From an uncultured Acetobacteraceae bacterium (GTDB lineage Bacteria > Pseudomonadota > Alphaproteobacteria > Acetobacterales > Acetobacteraceae): 7,593 nt of DNA. Below the pieces are notes generated by a model. The model saw nothing but the letters and a program-made list of their open reading frames with translations. It ran no database searches and was not told where the DNA came from. The stretch spans positions 1 to 7,593 of the forward strand of contig CAIMEK010000654.1 of assembly GCA_903839965.1 (NCBI GenBank). The letters run 5' to 3'. Shown one piece after another: positions 1-4,718 of the stretch (within the stretch, counting starts at the first letter, position 1; each line of letters starts with the position of its first letter). A program made the position numbers and the translations under genes.

Positions 1-176
1 CGGCGGCATCAGCGGCGGCATGGTCGGCGGCATGGTCGGCAAGGTCGGCAAGGTCGGCGGCATCAGCGGCGGCATGGTCGGCATCAGCGGCGGCATGGAA
101 GAAGCAGGCCGCGTACCTCCGCGCGGCGTACCGAAATCCGTTCGCGGCTCAGCAAGCCGAGCGAGGCGAAGCATGA
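1..176 (+). CDS. Trp/Ala/Ser-repeat protein, 3' end only
   Basis: The frame read from base 3 is open from the window edge to the TGA at 174-176, giving the last 57 residues of a gene that starts upstream. The first 32 residues are almost only Ala and Ser with Trp or Arg every third to seventh residue (for example SAAAWSAAWSARSARSAA), followed by a basic, aromatic stretch (KKQAAYLRAAY) and a polar tail ending QAERGEA. Such Ala-Trp-Ser/Arg heptad-like runs occur in uncharacterised phage and bacterial proteins and probably form long helices; no function is known to me. I chose this frame over the Gly-rich one, also open here, because its stop overlaps the ATG of the next gene as ATGA (173-176), the same arrangement as at several later junctions. 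The 5' end is missing, so total length and N-terminal domains are unknown. Confidence 0.6.
   Translation, partial: AASAAAWSAAWSARSARSAASAAAWSASAAAWKKQAAYLRAAYRNPFAAQQAERGEA
2..105 (+). repeat. GC-rich imperfect short tandem repeats
   Basis: The stretch is built from units of 9 and 12 bases that all start GGC: GGCGGCATGGTC, GGCAAGGTC and GGCGGCATCAGC, mixed in order. Every unit is a multiple of three, so gain or loss of units would keep the reading frame. In the frame I consider coding it gives the Ala/Ser/Trp/Arg repeat; in the neighbouring frame it gives a Gly/Met/Val/Ser/Ile repeat with no stop. It is a likely site of slippage and length variation. Confidence 0.8.
154..176 (+). repeat. 23-bp gene-boundary direct repeat, copy 1
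   Basis: This copy matches 372-394 at 21 of 23 positions; the only differences are G versus C at the 15th and 18th base. Both copies end in the ATGA that is at once the stop of one gene and the start of the next, and both encode the C-terminus (Q/E)AERG(E/Q)(A/P). The GAGCGAGG inside the repeat is the only plausible ribosome-binding region for the following start. Confidence 0.85.
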
Positions 177-394
177 ATCTCCGTGACGCGGTCAACTGCC
201 TGCGCGGTATGCGTGAAATGCTCGTCGAACGAGCCAACGGCCCGGACACCGTATACGATCAAGCCGTCGCGTGGCTGCGCGAGGCGGCGGCGATTACCGC
301 CATGCTCGACGCGATACGGAAGTACGAATGTCCGCACGGTGCGTCTATGTCTGAGGCATGCGAGGGCTGCGAAGCCGAGCGAGGCCAACCATGA
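173..394 (+). CDS. small protein with C-terminal Cys/His finger
   Basis: This is a 73-residue protein of unknown function. Residues 1-45 look helical (MNLRDAVNCLRGMREML, then a Leu/Ala-rich AVAWLREAAAITAMLDAIR). The C-terminal part has CPHG followed about ten residues later by CEGC, a CxxH...CxxC arrangement that probably binds one zinc ion; I know similar CPHG...C-x2-C tails from small phage proteins, none with a role I can name. The start at 173 is chosen because it overlaps the upstream stop by four bases. A longer reading beginning at 20 would add only the Gly-rich shadow of the tandem repeats. The stop in turn overlaps the next start (ATGA at 391-394), so the genes are probably translated together from one mRNA. 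Confidence 0.7.
   Translation: MNLRDAVNCLRGMREMLVERANGPDTVYDQAVAWLREAAAITAMLDAIRKYECPHGASMSEACEGCEAERGQP
372..394 (+). repeat. 23-bp gene-boundary direct repeat, copy 2
   Basis: Partner of 154-176 (21 of 23 bases identical). It carries the last seven codons and stop of the 173-394 gene and the ATG of the 391-648 gene. The two copies lie 218 bases apart and bracket nearly the whole 173-394 gene. Confidence 0.85.
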
Positions 395-648
395 CCACCA
401 TCCCCTACACGACCCGCGTGACGACCCGCCGAACGCTGACGTGGACCGAGACAGTCCGCAACTCCGAATGGACCTGCGGGCCGATCACCGTGCGACTGGA
501 CGGCGACCACTGGCATATCTGGCTCGACGGCAAGCCGATCAACACGACGAGGCCATGGGGCTACCACACCGCCGTGGCGGCCATGGCGTCGGCCGGAATG
601 CACAAGGCCGTGCGGGCAGCGATCCAGAAACAGGACTCCCGCCCATGA
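391..648 (+). CDS. hypothetical protein, 85 aa
   Basis: Not a family I recognise. The first 50 residues are rich in Thr, Arg and Trp with alternating polar and hydrophobic positions (TTIPYTTRVTTRRTLTW, then WHIWLDGKPI), which suggests a small beta-sheet domain. The end is helical (TAVAAMASAGMHKAVRAAIQ). There is no signal peptide or membrane segment, so it is probably cytoplasmic. The ATG at 391 overlaps the previous stop (ATGA); an upstream in-frame ATG at 358 would lie deep in the preceding gene and is less likely. The stop at 646-648 overlaps another ATG at 645, giving a third ATGA in a row, although the frame opened there is only 17 codons long. Composition matches the two genes before it. 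Confidence 0.65.
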   Translation: MTTIPYTTRVTTRRTLTWTETVRNSEWTCGPITVRLDGDHWHIWLDGKPINTTRPWGYHTAVAAMASAGMHKAVRAAIQKQDSRP

Positions 649-698
649 CGCACCGCGCCGCCTGTGAAGGATACGAAAATGAATTTACGCGCCGATAG
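645..698 (+). CDS. possible 17-aa leader ORF overlapping the Mom-like start
   Basis: A 17-codon frame (MTHRAACEGYENEFTRR, stop TAG) starts inside an ATGA overlap with the preceding gene and ends 20 bases inside the Mom-like gene. It may be a leader peptide that couples translation into the downstream gene, or the residue of a gene whose body was replaced when the Mom-like gene arrived, or nothing. It has no convincing ribosome-binding site of its own, and initiation would rely on coupling. It is too short to judge by codon use. Confidence 0.3.
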   Translation: MTHRAACEGYENEFTRR

Positions 699-1284
699 TG
701 TAGTCAGAGCATTTCCGCTTTTCCAGGCGGAAGGAGGGGGAGAATTACCCACCTCGGCGCTCCAAATCACAGTAGAGGCCATTACGTGGGAGCTAGCCGC
801 TTCCACGAATCGTGCTTGGCATTCCGCGCTGCCTGAAATCGACAAATGCACCTCTCGCCGGGGCATGGCTGTCTGCTATGGCGGATATTACCACGACAGG
901 TTACTTGCCGTAGCGATCTGGTCTTCGCCGGTGTCGAACCATGTCGATGACGGCGCGACGATTGAATTGCGCAGGTTTGCCATTTCCTCCGAGGCCCCGA
1001 AAAACACCGCATCGCGAATGTTGGCTATCATGGCGAGGCTACTGAAGCTGCGGTTCCGGCAAGCAAACCGCCTTGTTAGCTACCAAGCCACTGCGGTACA
1101 TGCTGGCACAATCTATAAGGCGGCTGGATGGGTTGCGGCCCACTTGTCCGTAAAACCGAAATGGGGAACCCGGGTGCGACGGAAGCCAAGAAGCGAGCGA
1201 CAGAGATCAAGGGCGGTTGATGGATACGTCAGCACTCCGAGTACGCGCAAGGCACCACAGATCGTGAGCGACAAAATTCGTTGA
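679..1284 (+). CDS. Mom-like GNAT-fold protein (putative DNA modification)
   Basis: A 201-residue protein whose residues 45-155 match the pattern I associate with phage Mom-like proteins of the GNAT fold: a WHSALP entry motif (47-52), a beta pair with YHDRLLAVAIWSSPV (71-85), IELRRFAI (95-102), APKNTASRMLAIMARLL (106-122), then SYQ and AVHAGTIYKAAGW (134-151). Mom of phage Mu converts adenine in DNA to a carbamoylmethyl form and so protects phage DNA from restriction; that function is inferred here from family resemblance only. Residues 158-201 are a basic Arg/Lys-rich tail (VKPKWGTRVRRKPRSERQR) suited to nucleic-acid contact. The start at 679 follows GAAGGA at 665-670 with an 8-base gap; a GTG at 664 would add five residues. 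Base composition is somewhat less GC-rich than upstream (34 of 60 in 1021-1080 against 38 of 60 in 181-240), fitting a separately acquired moron. A plain N-acetyltransferase is the alternative. Confidence 0.7.
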   Translation: MNLRADSVVRAFPLFQAEGGGELPTSALQITVEAITWELAASTNRAWHSALPEIDKCTSRRGMAVCYGGYYHDRLLAVAIWSSPVSNHVDDGATIELRRFAISSEAPKNTASRMLAIMARLLKLRFRQANRLVSYQATAVHAGTIYKAAGWVAAHLSVKPKWGTRVRRKPRSERQRSRAVDGYVSTPSTRKAPQIVSDKIR

Positions 1285-1541
1285 GAGAAAGCAATTTGAG
1301 CCTACCCCGCGCCGCCGCCTGTCGCATCGCCGCTGAAGTTGGCTACTCGCGAAGGGCCGTAGCCCGTCGGCTGGGCATCAGCTACACACAGGCCCGCATC
1401 GCAATGAACTGGATGAGGCGGGCGAGGCCGGGAAGGCCGGGAAGGAGGAGAAAGCGAGCATGGCAAACAAAAATCAAAACCGTAAAGTCCGACCCTTCAG
1501 AAAGCCCGCCTACCGCAGATCGATTATTAAAGATTTGCTGA
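1281..1541 (+). CDS. small helix-turn-helix protein
   Basis: An 86-residue basic protein. Residues 10-45 form a clear helix-turn-helix of the resolvase/Hin or sigma-region-4 kind: RIAAEVGYSRRAVARRLGISYTQ, with the turn around LGIS. A very basic stretch follows (RRARPGRPGRRRKRAW). It probably binds DNA as a small phage regulator; target and partner genes are unknown. The start is uncertain. The TTG at 1281 overlaps the stop of the Mom-like gene (TTGA), which fits the junction style here; another TTG lies at 1296. The last 82 bases overlap the next gene in another frame, so the C-terminal third may be less constrained. The region 1426-1450 contains repeated GGCCGGGAAGG that doubles as the ribosome-binding region of the next gene. 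Confidence 0.6.
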   Translation: MRESNLSLPRAAACRIAAEVGYSRRAVARRLGISYTQARIAMNWMRRARPGRPGRRRKRAWQTKIKTVKSDPSESPPTADRLLKIC

Positions 1542-1804
1542 TCTCAGACGATCCGTTTCTTGATGTAATCCCGCAGGGAGATCAAGAGGCAGTTCCGGCA
1601 CTCGACAGCACACAATACCCAGAAAGGATGCCATGCTTGCACGACGTGCCAGAACGTAAGCGAATACCACCGCGCGAAGACCACTCCGATTACTATGTTC
1701 CAGTTCCAAAAGGTCATCGCAAAATTAAATGCAGATGCCCTTCATGCGGAGCATTGCTGACGATAGTTCCCTGTATTCCATGCACACTGCAACCGCCCAC
1801 TTAA
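1460..1804 (+). CDS. zinc-ribbon protein, 114 aa
   Basis: The start is well supported by AAGGAGGAG at 1442-1450, nine bases before the ATG. The N-terminus is basic (NKNQNRKVRPFRKPAYRR), the middle is polar and acidic with many prolines, and the C-terminus has a compact Cys cluster: C91, then C93-x2-C96, eight residues, C105-x2-C108 (KCRCPSCGALLTIVPCIPC). This should bind one zinc ion as a ribbon or double knuckle. Such modules bind RNA, DNA or protein; the Com protein of phage Mu, which controls translation of mom, is also a small CxxC...CxxC protein, though its cysteine pairs are further apart and its gene precedes mom. Here the gene lies two places downstream of a Mom-like gene, so a link is only a hypothesis. 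GC is low (26 of 60 in 1681-1740). Confidence 0.65.
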   Translation: MANKNQNRKVRPFRKPAYRRSIIKDLLISDDPFLDVIPQGDQEAVPALDSTQYPERMPCLHDVPERKRIPPREDHSDYYVPVPKGHRKIKCRCPSCGALLTIVPCIPCTLQPPT

Positions 1805-1831
1805 CTCCAACCCGAAAGGACACCGTCTATC

Positions 1832-2056
1832 ATGCCGACCATGCGAATGGATTCACGCCACACGAATTCCCAGTACGAGTTCCGCCGCACACTCTACCTC
1901 CTGTGGGCGCACCTCTCAATCTCGCCCGCATCCTACCGCGATGCCACGCCTGCCGAAAAGGCCAGCATGATGGCATCTCTAGCCGCCATTTCCTCTGAGC
2001 GCCGCGAGGAACTTCTGAAGCGGTTCGACTTTCAGCCTGCCACTGCGTGGAAGTAA
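1832..2056 (+). CDS. small helical hypothetical protein
   Basis: A 74-residue protein I do not recognise. After a polar N-terminus it has two predicted helices: YEFRRTLYLLWAHLSISPAS and the amphipathic TPAEKASMMASLAAISSERREELLKRF. There is no signal peptide, and the helices are too charged for a membrane segment. The start follows AAAGGA (1815-1820) with an 11-base gap, slightly long; ATGs at 1841 and 1847 are possible alternatives. A competing frame at 1729-1998 has neither a ribosome-binding site nor protein-like composition and is taken as a shadow. The gene sits 27 bases after the zinc-ribbon gene and is probably on the same transcript. Confidence 0.55.
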   Translation: MPTMRMDSRHTNSQYEFRRTLYLLWAHLSISPASYRDATPAEKASMMASLAAISSERREELLKRFDFQPATAWK

Positions 2057-2090
2057 CCTGAAACTCGCCTCTGGTATTAGGGTCCATGCC

Positions 2091-2525
2091 ATGTCCTGCC
2101 CCTGCCCCTGTTCCTGCTCGATGTTTTCGATCCGCGGCACCGATCTGTCTTCCACGCCGTCCAGTTCCCGAGATTCCGGTTATTCCGGCTACCAACTATG
2201 CCGGTACGCTTCGCGTGCCCAGATTTCCGACGAGATTGCCGGTCGGATCGAGGAACTGATCGCGAAAAAAGCCACGCCCGCCGACATCGCTATACGCCTG
2301 AGACTCACCGTGTACGTCGTCGAAAGGTTCATTGCTGCCCGAAAGCACCTAGATCAGTCCTGCTCGCCGCAAATCACCTCGGCGCGGCGCCGCCGGATAC
2401 TCGATCTCGCTCGGCAGGGTATACCGATCACCCGGATCGTCGTCAAAACAGGGCACTGCGCGAAAACGATAAGGCGGGTAATGATCGCGGCCGGTCTCTA
2501 CAAACGGCCGACCGGAACCCGTTGA
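2091..2525 (+). CDS. DNA-binding protein with two helix-turn-helix motifs
   Basis: A 144-residue protein. After a low-complexity Cys/Pro/Ser N-terminus it contains two helix-turn-helix units: residues about 48-83 (EIAGRIEELIAKK, then ATPADIAIRLRLTVYVVERF) and about 98-135 (ARRRRILDLARQGIPITRI, then VVKTGHCAKTIRRVMIAAG). The paired layout, each preceded by an Arg/Glu-rich helix, resembles the N-terminal DNA-binding part of transposases and some phage regulators, but no catalytic domain follows, so regulator is the better guess. The start is doubtful: no Shine-Dalgarno is seen before 2091, the odd CPCPCSCS beginning may be untranslated, and ATG 2121 (residue 11) is an alternative. The stop codon lies inside a consensus -35 element (TTGACA) that may serve the next gene, so the protein could act on the promoter at its own 3' end. 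Confidence 0.6.
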   Translation: MSCPCPCSCSMFSIRGTDLSSTPSSSRDSGYSGYQLCRYASRAQISDEIAGRIEELIAKKATPADIAIRLRLTVYVVERFIAARKHLDQSCSPQITSARRRRILDLARQGIPITRIVVKTGHCAKTIRRVMIAAGLYKRPTGTR

Positions 2526-2549
2526 CAGATCTCGGATCGGGCATAGGCT
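2522..2549 (+). promoter_or_regulatory. possible sigma70-type promoter before the holin-like gene
   Basis: TTGACA (2522-2527) is an exact match to the -35 consensus and is followed after 16 bases by TAGGCT (2544-2549), a weak -10 match (three of six). It lies in the longest intergenic gap of the left half, at the point where gene content changes from regulators to envelope and lysis-like genes. The weak -10 keeps confidence low. Confidence 0.3.
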
Positions 2550-2610
2550 ATTCCCTGATTGATTCTATCCAGACCACCAGTCTGATCATCAAAACAAGGG
2601 AGGTAATCCA

Positions 2611-2955
2611 ATGTCCGAAGAACTGCGAGCCGCCTGTGCCGTCGCTCGGGCCGTTCCGGCCGAGGCCGCGAACAACGAGATCAGTGGTGCGCTGGCCGCG
2701 TTGCCGGCTGACGCCACGTCCGACCAATTCGTTGCGGCCCTGGCCGCTTTGCCGACCGTTGGCCCGTTCATCCAGCAGGTGATCGCGCTGATCAAGCAGG
2801 GGCTCGCGAACCTCCCGGCGATCCTGGCCGCCCTCCAGGCCCTCGGCATCGTCCTGCCGCCCTGGGCCACAGTGATCATTCAGTTGCTGCTGCTAATCGT
2901 TCCCAAGCCCGCTCCGACACCGGTCCCGGCCCCCACCCCGGCGCCGACCGCCTGA
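2611..2955 (+). CDS. small hydrophobic protein with Pro-rich tail, holin-like
   Basis: A 114-residue protein with a strong ribosome-binding site (AAGGGAGGT, about 2596-2604). Residues 1-50 are Ala-rich helix with two similar ALAALPADATSDQF / ALAALPTVGPF segments. Residues 52-80 are hydrophobic with one Lys, and residues 84-98 (PWATVIIQLLLLIVP) are a likely membrane segment. The last 16 residues are a Pro/Ala/Thr tail (APTPVPAPTPAPTA). A small protein with two hydrophobic stretches, placed before secreted and peptidase-like genes, would fit a holin that permeabilises the inner membrane, but I see no family signature, and the first hydrophobic stretch could equally be an amphipathic soluble helix. 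There is no cleavable signal peptide. Confidence 0.65.
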   Translation: MSEELRAACAVARAVPAEAANNEISGALAALPADATSDQFVAALAALPTVGPFIQQVIALIKQGLANLPAILAALQALGIVLPPWATVIIQLLLLIVPKPAPTPVPAPTPAPTA

Positions 2956-2968
2956 CCATCTTCCTGTC

Positions 2969-3008
2969 GGCCGGCGGCGACGTGAACTCTCACGGTTCGC
3001 CGCCGGTC
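2969..3008 (+). promoter_or_regulatory. strong intergenic RNA hairpin without U-tract
   Basis: CCGGCGGCGA (2971-2980) is the exact reverse complement of TCGCCGCCGG (2997-3006). Inside it CGTGA (2981-2985) pairs with TCACG (2990-2994) around a four-base loop (2986-2989), leaving a two-base bulge at 2995-2996. Two more outer pairs are possible if a G-U is allowed. This gives about 15 base pairs, mostly GC. It starts 13 bases after the stop of the holin-like gene and ends 12 bases before the AGGAGG of the next gene. No run of T follows, so it is not a standard intrinsic terminator; it may protect or process the mRNA, attenuate transcription or set different expression of the two genes. Confidence 0.7.
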
Positions 3009-3033
3009 ACCGGACCAGCCCAGGAGGATTTCC

Positions 3034-3759
3034 ATGCGAAGGTTTTCGGTTCTCGCCGTTGTTCTGCTCTCGTCCGCGCTCGCCCATGCGGCCACGCCGA
3101 CCCTGGAGATCGTGGTTTCCGCCGATGGCTTCGCAACCATCCATCCCACGCTAGCGGCCGGCACTCCATACGAATTCGAGATCACGGCCGCCAAGACACT
3201 CAGGATCAATTGGGTCGAGGGAAACCGGCCGAGGCACGCGGACCTCGGGGCTGCCCCGAAGGTGACGCTGGCAGTGACGCCGGGGCCTTCGCCCGTACCG
3301 CCCGGCCCAACGCCAACCCCCCCGGTTCCCGATCCGGTGCCTGTGCCCACGCCACCGACCCCGCCGAATCCAGCCAATGCCATCGCCACGCAGATGATCG
3401 TGGTGTTCCAGGCGGGCGGCACGTCGCCGTGGGCTTCGCCTGACGTGGTTTCCGCGGCCAAGCTGGCGAACATCTCGATCCTCGCGTTCGACCGGGCGCA
3501 CAGCAAGGACTTGCCCAACGCCCCCGGCTGGATGGCCTACACGGCAGCTAAGACGCTGCCCTACGCCGGCCTAGTCGACGACGCGGGTAAGATCGTTTGG
3601 GAGGGCAAGGCCGATTCCATGGCCACGCTGACGGCCGCCCTGAAGGCGTTCGGTACGAAGGCCGCTGCCGGCGCATCGTTGAACCCGCTGAAGAAAACCG
3701 GACACTGGGAACGTAGTTGCGTCAACGGAAATTGCTCGAATATTTGGGTGGAGGACTGA
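3034..3759 (+). CDS. secreted protein with Pro-rich linker and thioredoxin-like half
   Basis: A 241-residue protein with AGGAGG at 3021-3026 before the ATG. Residues 1-19 are a signal peptide (MRRFSVLAVVLLSSALAHA) with a good cleavage site AHA-A. Residues 20-82 are beta-rich (LEIVVSADGFATI, YEFEITAAKTLRINWVEG). Residues 83-113 are a Pro/Thr/Val linker. Residues 118-207 (MIVVFQAGG, AAKLANISILAFD, then TLPYAGLVDDAGKIVWEGKAD, TLTAALKAF) follow the strand-helix-strand, cis-Pro, strand-turn-strand, helix order of thioredoxin folds but have no CxxC, so a redox role is unlikely. The tail has two cysteines (C229, C234: SCVNGNC) that may form a disulfide. It should act outside the cytoplasmic membrane. 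Role unknown; its place between the holin-like gene and a peptidase-family gene suggests envelope action. The thioredoxin-like assignment is inferred from pattern only. Confidence 0.75.
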   Translation: MRRFSVLAVVLLSSALAHAATPTLEIVVSADGFATIHPTLAAGTPYEFEITAAKTLRINWVEGNRPRHADLGAAPKVTLAVTPGPSPVPPGPTPTPPVPDPVPVPTPPTPPNPANAIATQMIVVFQAGGTSPWASPDVVSAAKLANISILAFDRAHSKDLPNAPGWMAYTAAKTLPYAGLVDDAGKIVWEGKADSMATLTAALKAFGTKAAAGASLNPLKKTGHWERSCVNGNCSNIWVED

Positions 3760-3762
3760 GTC

Positions 3763-4554
3763 ATGGAATCGATTCCAACCTTCATAACCGACGACGGCCG
3801 CCGTTTGTGTCTCGGTCGAACCGAGACCAGTCCGAAGGATCTTGCTCGCCGGCTGTTCGCCCGCGATTTTGTCACGACCGAGGCTGGCCTGGTCCTGCCG
3901 GTCAAAGACGCAATTGACTACCACGCCGTGGCAATGTCGAACTGCGCCAACAACGGCCTTACCGACCCACTATCAAACGACGCGGTCGGAAGCTGCGCAT
4001 GGGCAGCCCCAGGCCACATGATCCAATTGGCCACGTCCTGCGAATCATGGAAGCGGGCCGACGCCGTAACCGCTACGGAGGTCCGCAGGGAATACTTCAC
4101 GTACACGGGAGGAAGGGACGTCGGGTCGAACCTGGGCGATGTCCTTAAAGTCTGGAAGCAGAAGGGAATTTGCGGCTCGAAGATTGAGGCTTTCCTTGCG
4201 ATCAAGCCCGCAGATGAGGACATGATACGCTGGTGCCTGGACTATCTCGGCCCGCTCTACCTCGGCATCAATCTTCCGATCAGTTGGTGGCAGTCCCAGA
4301 AGTACTGGGAGGCCAACGCCGGCCGAATCAAGGGAGGCCATGCCGTGGTTCTTAGCGGCTACGACACCACCGGCGTCATCTACGAGACATGGGGCGTCAA
4401 GACGCCGGGCTCGTGGGCTGGTCTACATCAGTATTGCGACGAAATTTATGCCGTCATCCAAGACCCATGGACGGCAGGCGGGACGAAGCCCTGCCCGGCC
4501 GGGCTCGACATCGTGGCCATTCGCAAGCAAGTCGAACTCGTAGCGGCGGCATGA
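3763..4554 (+). CDS. papain-like cysteine peptidase-family phage protein
   Basis: A 263-residue protein that agrees along most of its length with a phage/prophage family I recall by its motifs NDxxG(D/S)C, DVLxxWxxxGI, GGHAV and TWG. Here: NDAVGSCAWAAPGHMIQ with probable nucleophile C78; GDVLKVWKQKGICGSKI (125-141); LYLGINLPISWWQSQ (165-179); KGGHAVVLSGYD with probable H193; YETWG (207-211) where papain has its Asn-Ser-Trp; and a C-terminal YCDEIYAVI. The Cys and His order and spacing fit the papain fold. The usual oxyanion Gln six residues before the Cys is Asn (N72), and the third catalytic position is Thr; the latter is, as far as I recall, common in this family. There is no signal peptide. 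It could cleave a structural or cell-wall peptide, but no substrate is known. The start follows TGGAGGAC (3749-3756) and lies four bases past the previous stop; the stop overlaps the next ATG (ATGA). Confidence 0.75.
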   Translation: MESIPTFITDDGRRLCLGRTETSPKDLARRLFARDFVTTEAGLVLPVKDAIDYHAVAMSNCANNGLTDPLSNDAVGSCAWAAPGHMIQLATSCESWKRADAVTATEVRREYFTYTGGRDVGSNLGDVLKVWKQKGICGSKIEAFLAIKPADEDMIRWCLDYLGPLYLGINLPISWWQSQKYWEANAGRIKGGHAVVLSGYDTTGVIYETWGVKTPGSWAGLHQYCDEIYAVIQDPWTAGGTKPCPAGLDIVAIRKQVELVAAA

Positions 4555-4718
4555 GCATGAGAGAAGAACGCGAACGTACCGGGCCAGTGCGAGATGCCGA
4601 CCGGCTCATTAACGACATCGACGAGCGGGTCAAGTCGATACTCGATCGCGTCGACCGCATCCTGGCCCACGTCGAAGGTGCTCTTGATAAATTTTTCCCC
4701 AAGGAGAATTCCCGATGA
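4551..4718 (+). CDS. small charged helical protein, 55 aa
   Basis: This 55-residue protein starts in an ATGA overlap with the peptidase-family gene and ends in an ATGA overlap with the next one, so it is almost surely part of the same translation unit. Residues 14-46 form a regular amphipathic helix with hydrophobic residues every three to four positions (DADRLINDIDERVKSILDRV, DRILAHVEGAL), consistent with a coiled coil or helical oligomer. It has no membrane segment. A second ATG at 4557 (residue 3) is an alternative start. Function unknown; small coiled-coil proteins in this position in phages are often lysis or tail accessory proteins. Confidence 0.65.
   Translation: MSMREERERTGPVRDADRLINDIDERVKSILDRVDRILAHVEGALDKFFPKENSR

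Noticed and set aside
183..698. 171-codon + strand frame across the first two small genes
   Set aside because: It covers two coupled genes in another frame and has Arg/Pro/His-rich shadow composition; only its last 17 codons (645-698) are kept as a possible leader ORF.
1729..1998. 89-codon + strand frame
   Set aside because: No ribosome-binding site, His/Pro/Thr-rich and no structure; the 1832-2056 frame is more protein-like.
2570..2584. Small hairpin CAGAC-5-GTCTG before the holin-like gene
   Set aside because: Only five base pairs and no U-tract; too weak to call a terminator or attenuator.
2198..2782. 194-codon + strand frame across the double-HTH and holin-like genes
   Set aside because: Arg/Pro/Ser-rich shadow; it overlaps two better genes, one of them with a strong ribosome-binding site.
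2880..3518. 212-codon open frame on the - strand
   Set aside because: Its Gly/Val/Thr-rich part is only the complement of the Pro/Thr linker codons of the secreted protein at 3034-3759, which has a signal peptide and a strong Shine-Dalgarno.
3100..3759. Thioredoxin-type oxidoreductase activity for the secreted protein
   Set aside because: There is no CxxC or single Cys at the expected active-site position; the two cysteines are at the far C-terminus.
3764..3777. 14-bp perfect palindrome TGGAATCGATTCCA over the peptidase-family start codon
   Set aside because: A palindrome of this length is expected about once in two windows of this size by chance, and no second copy was seen, so an operator cannot be claimed.
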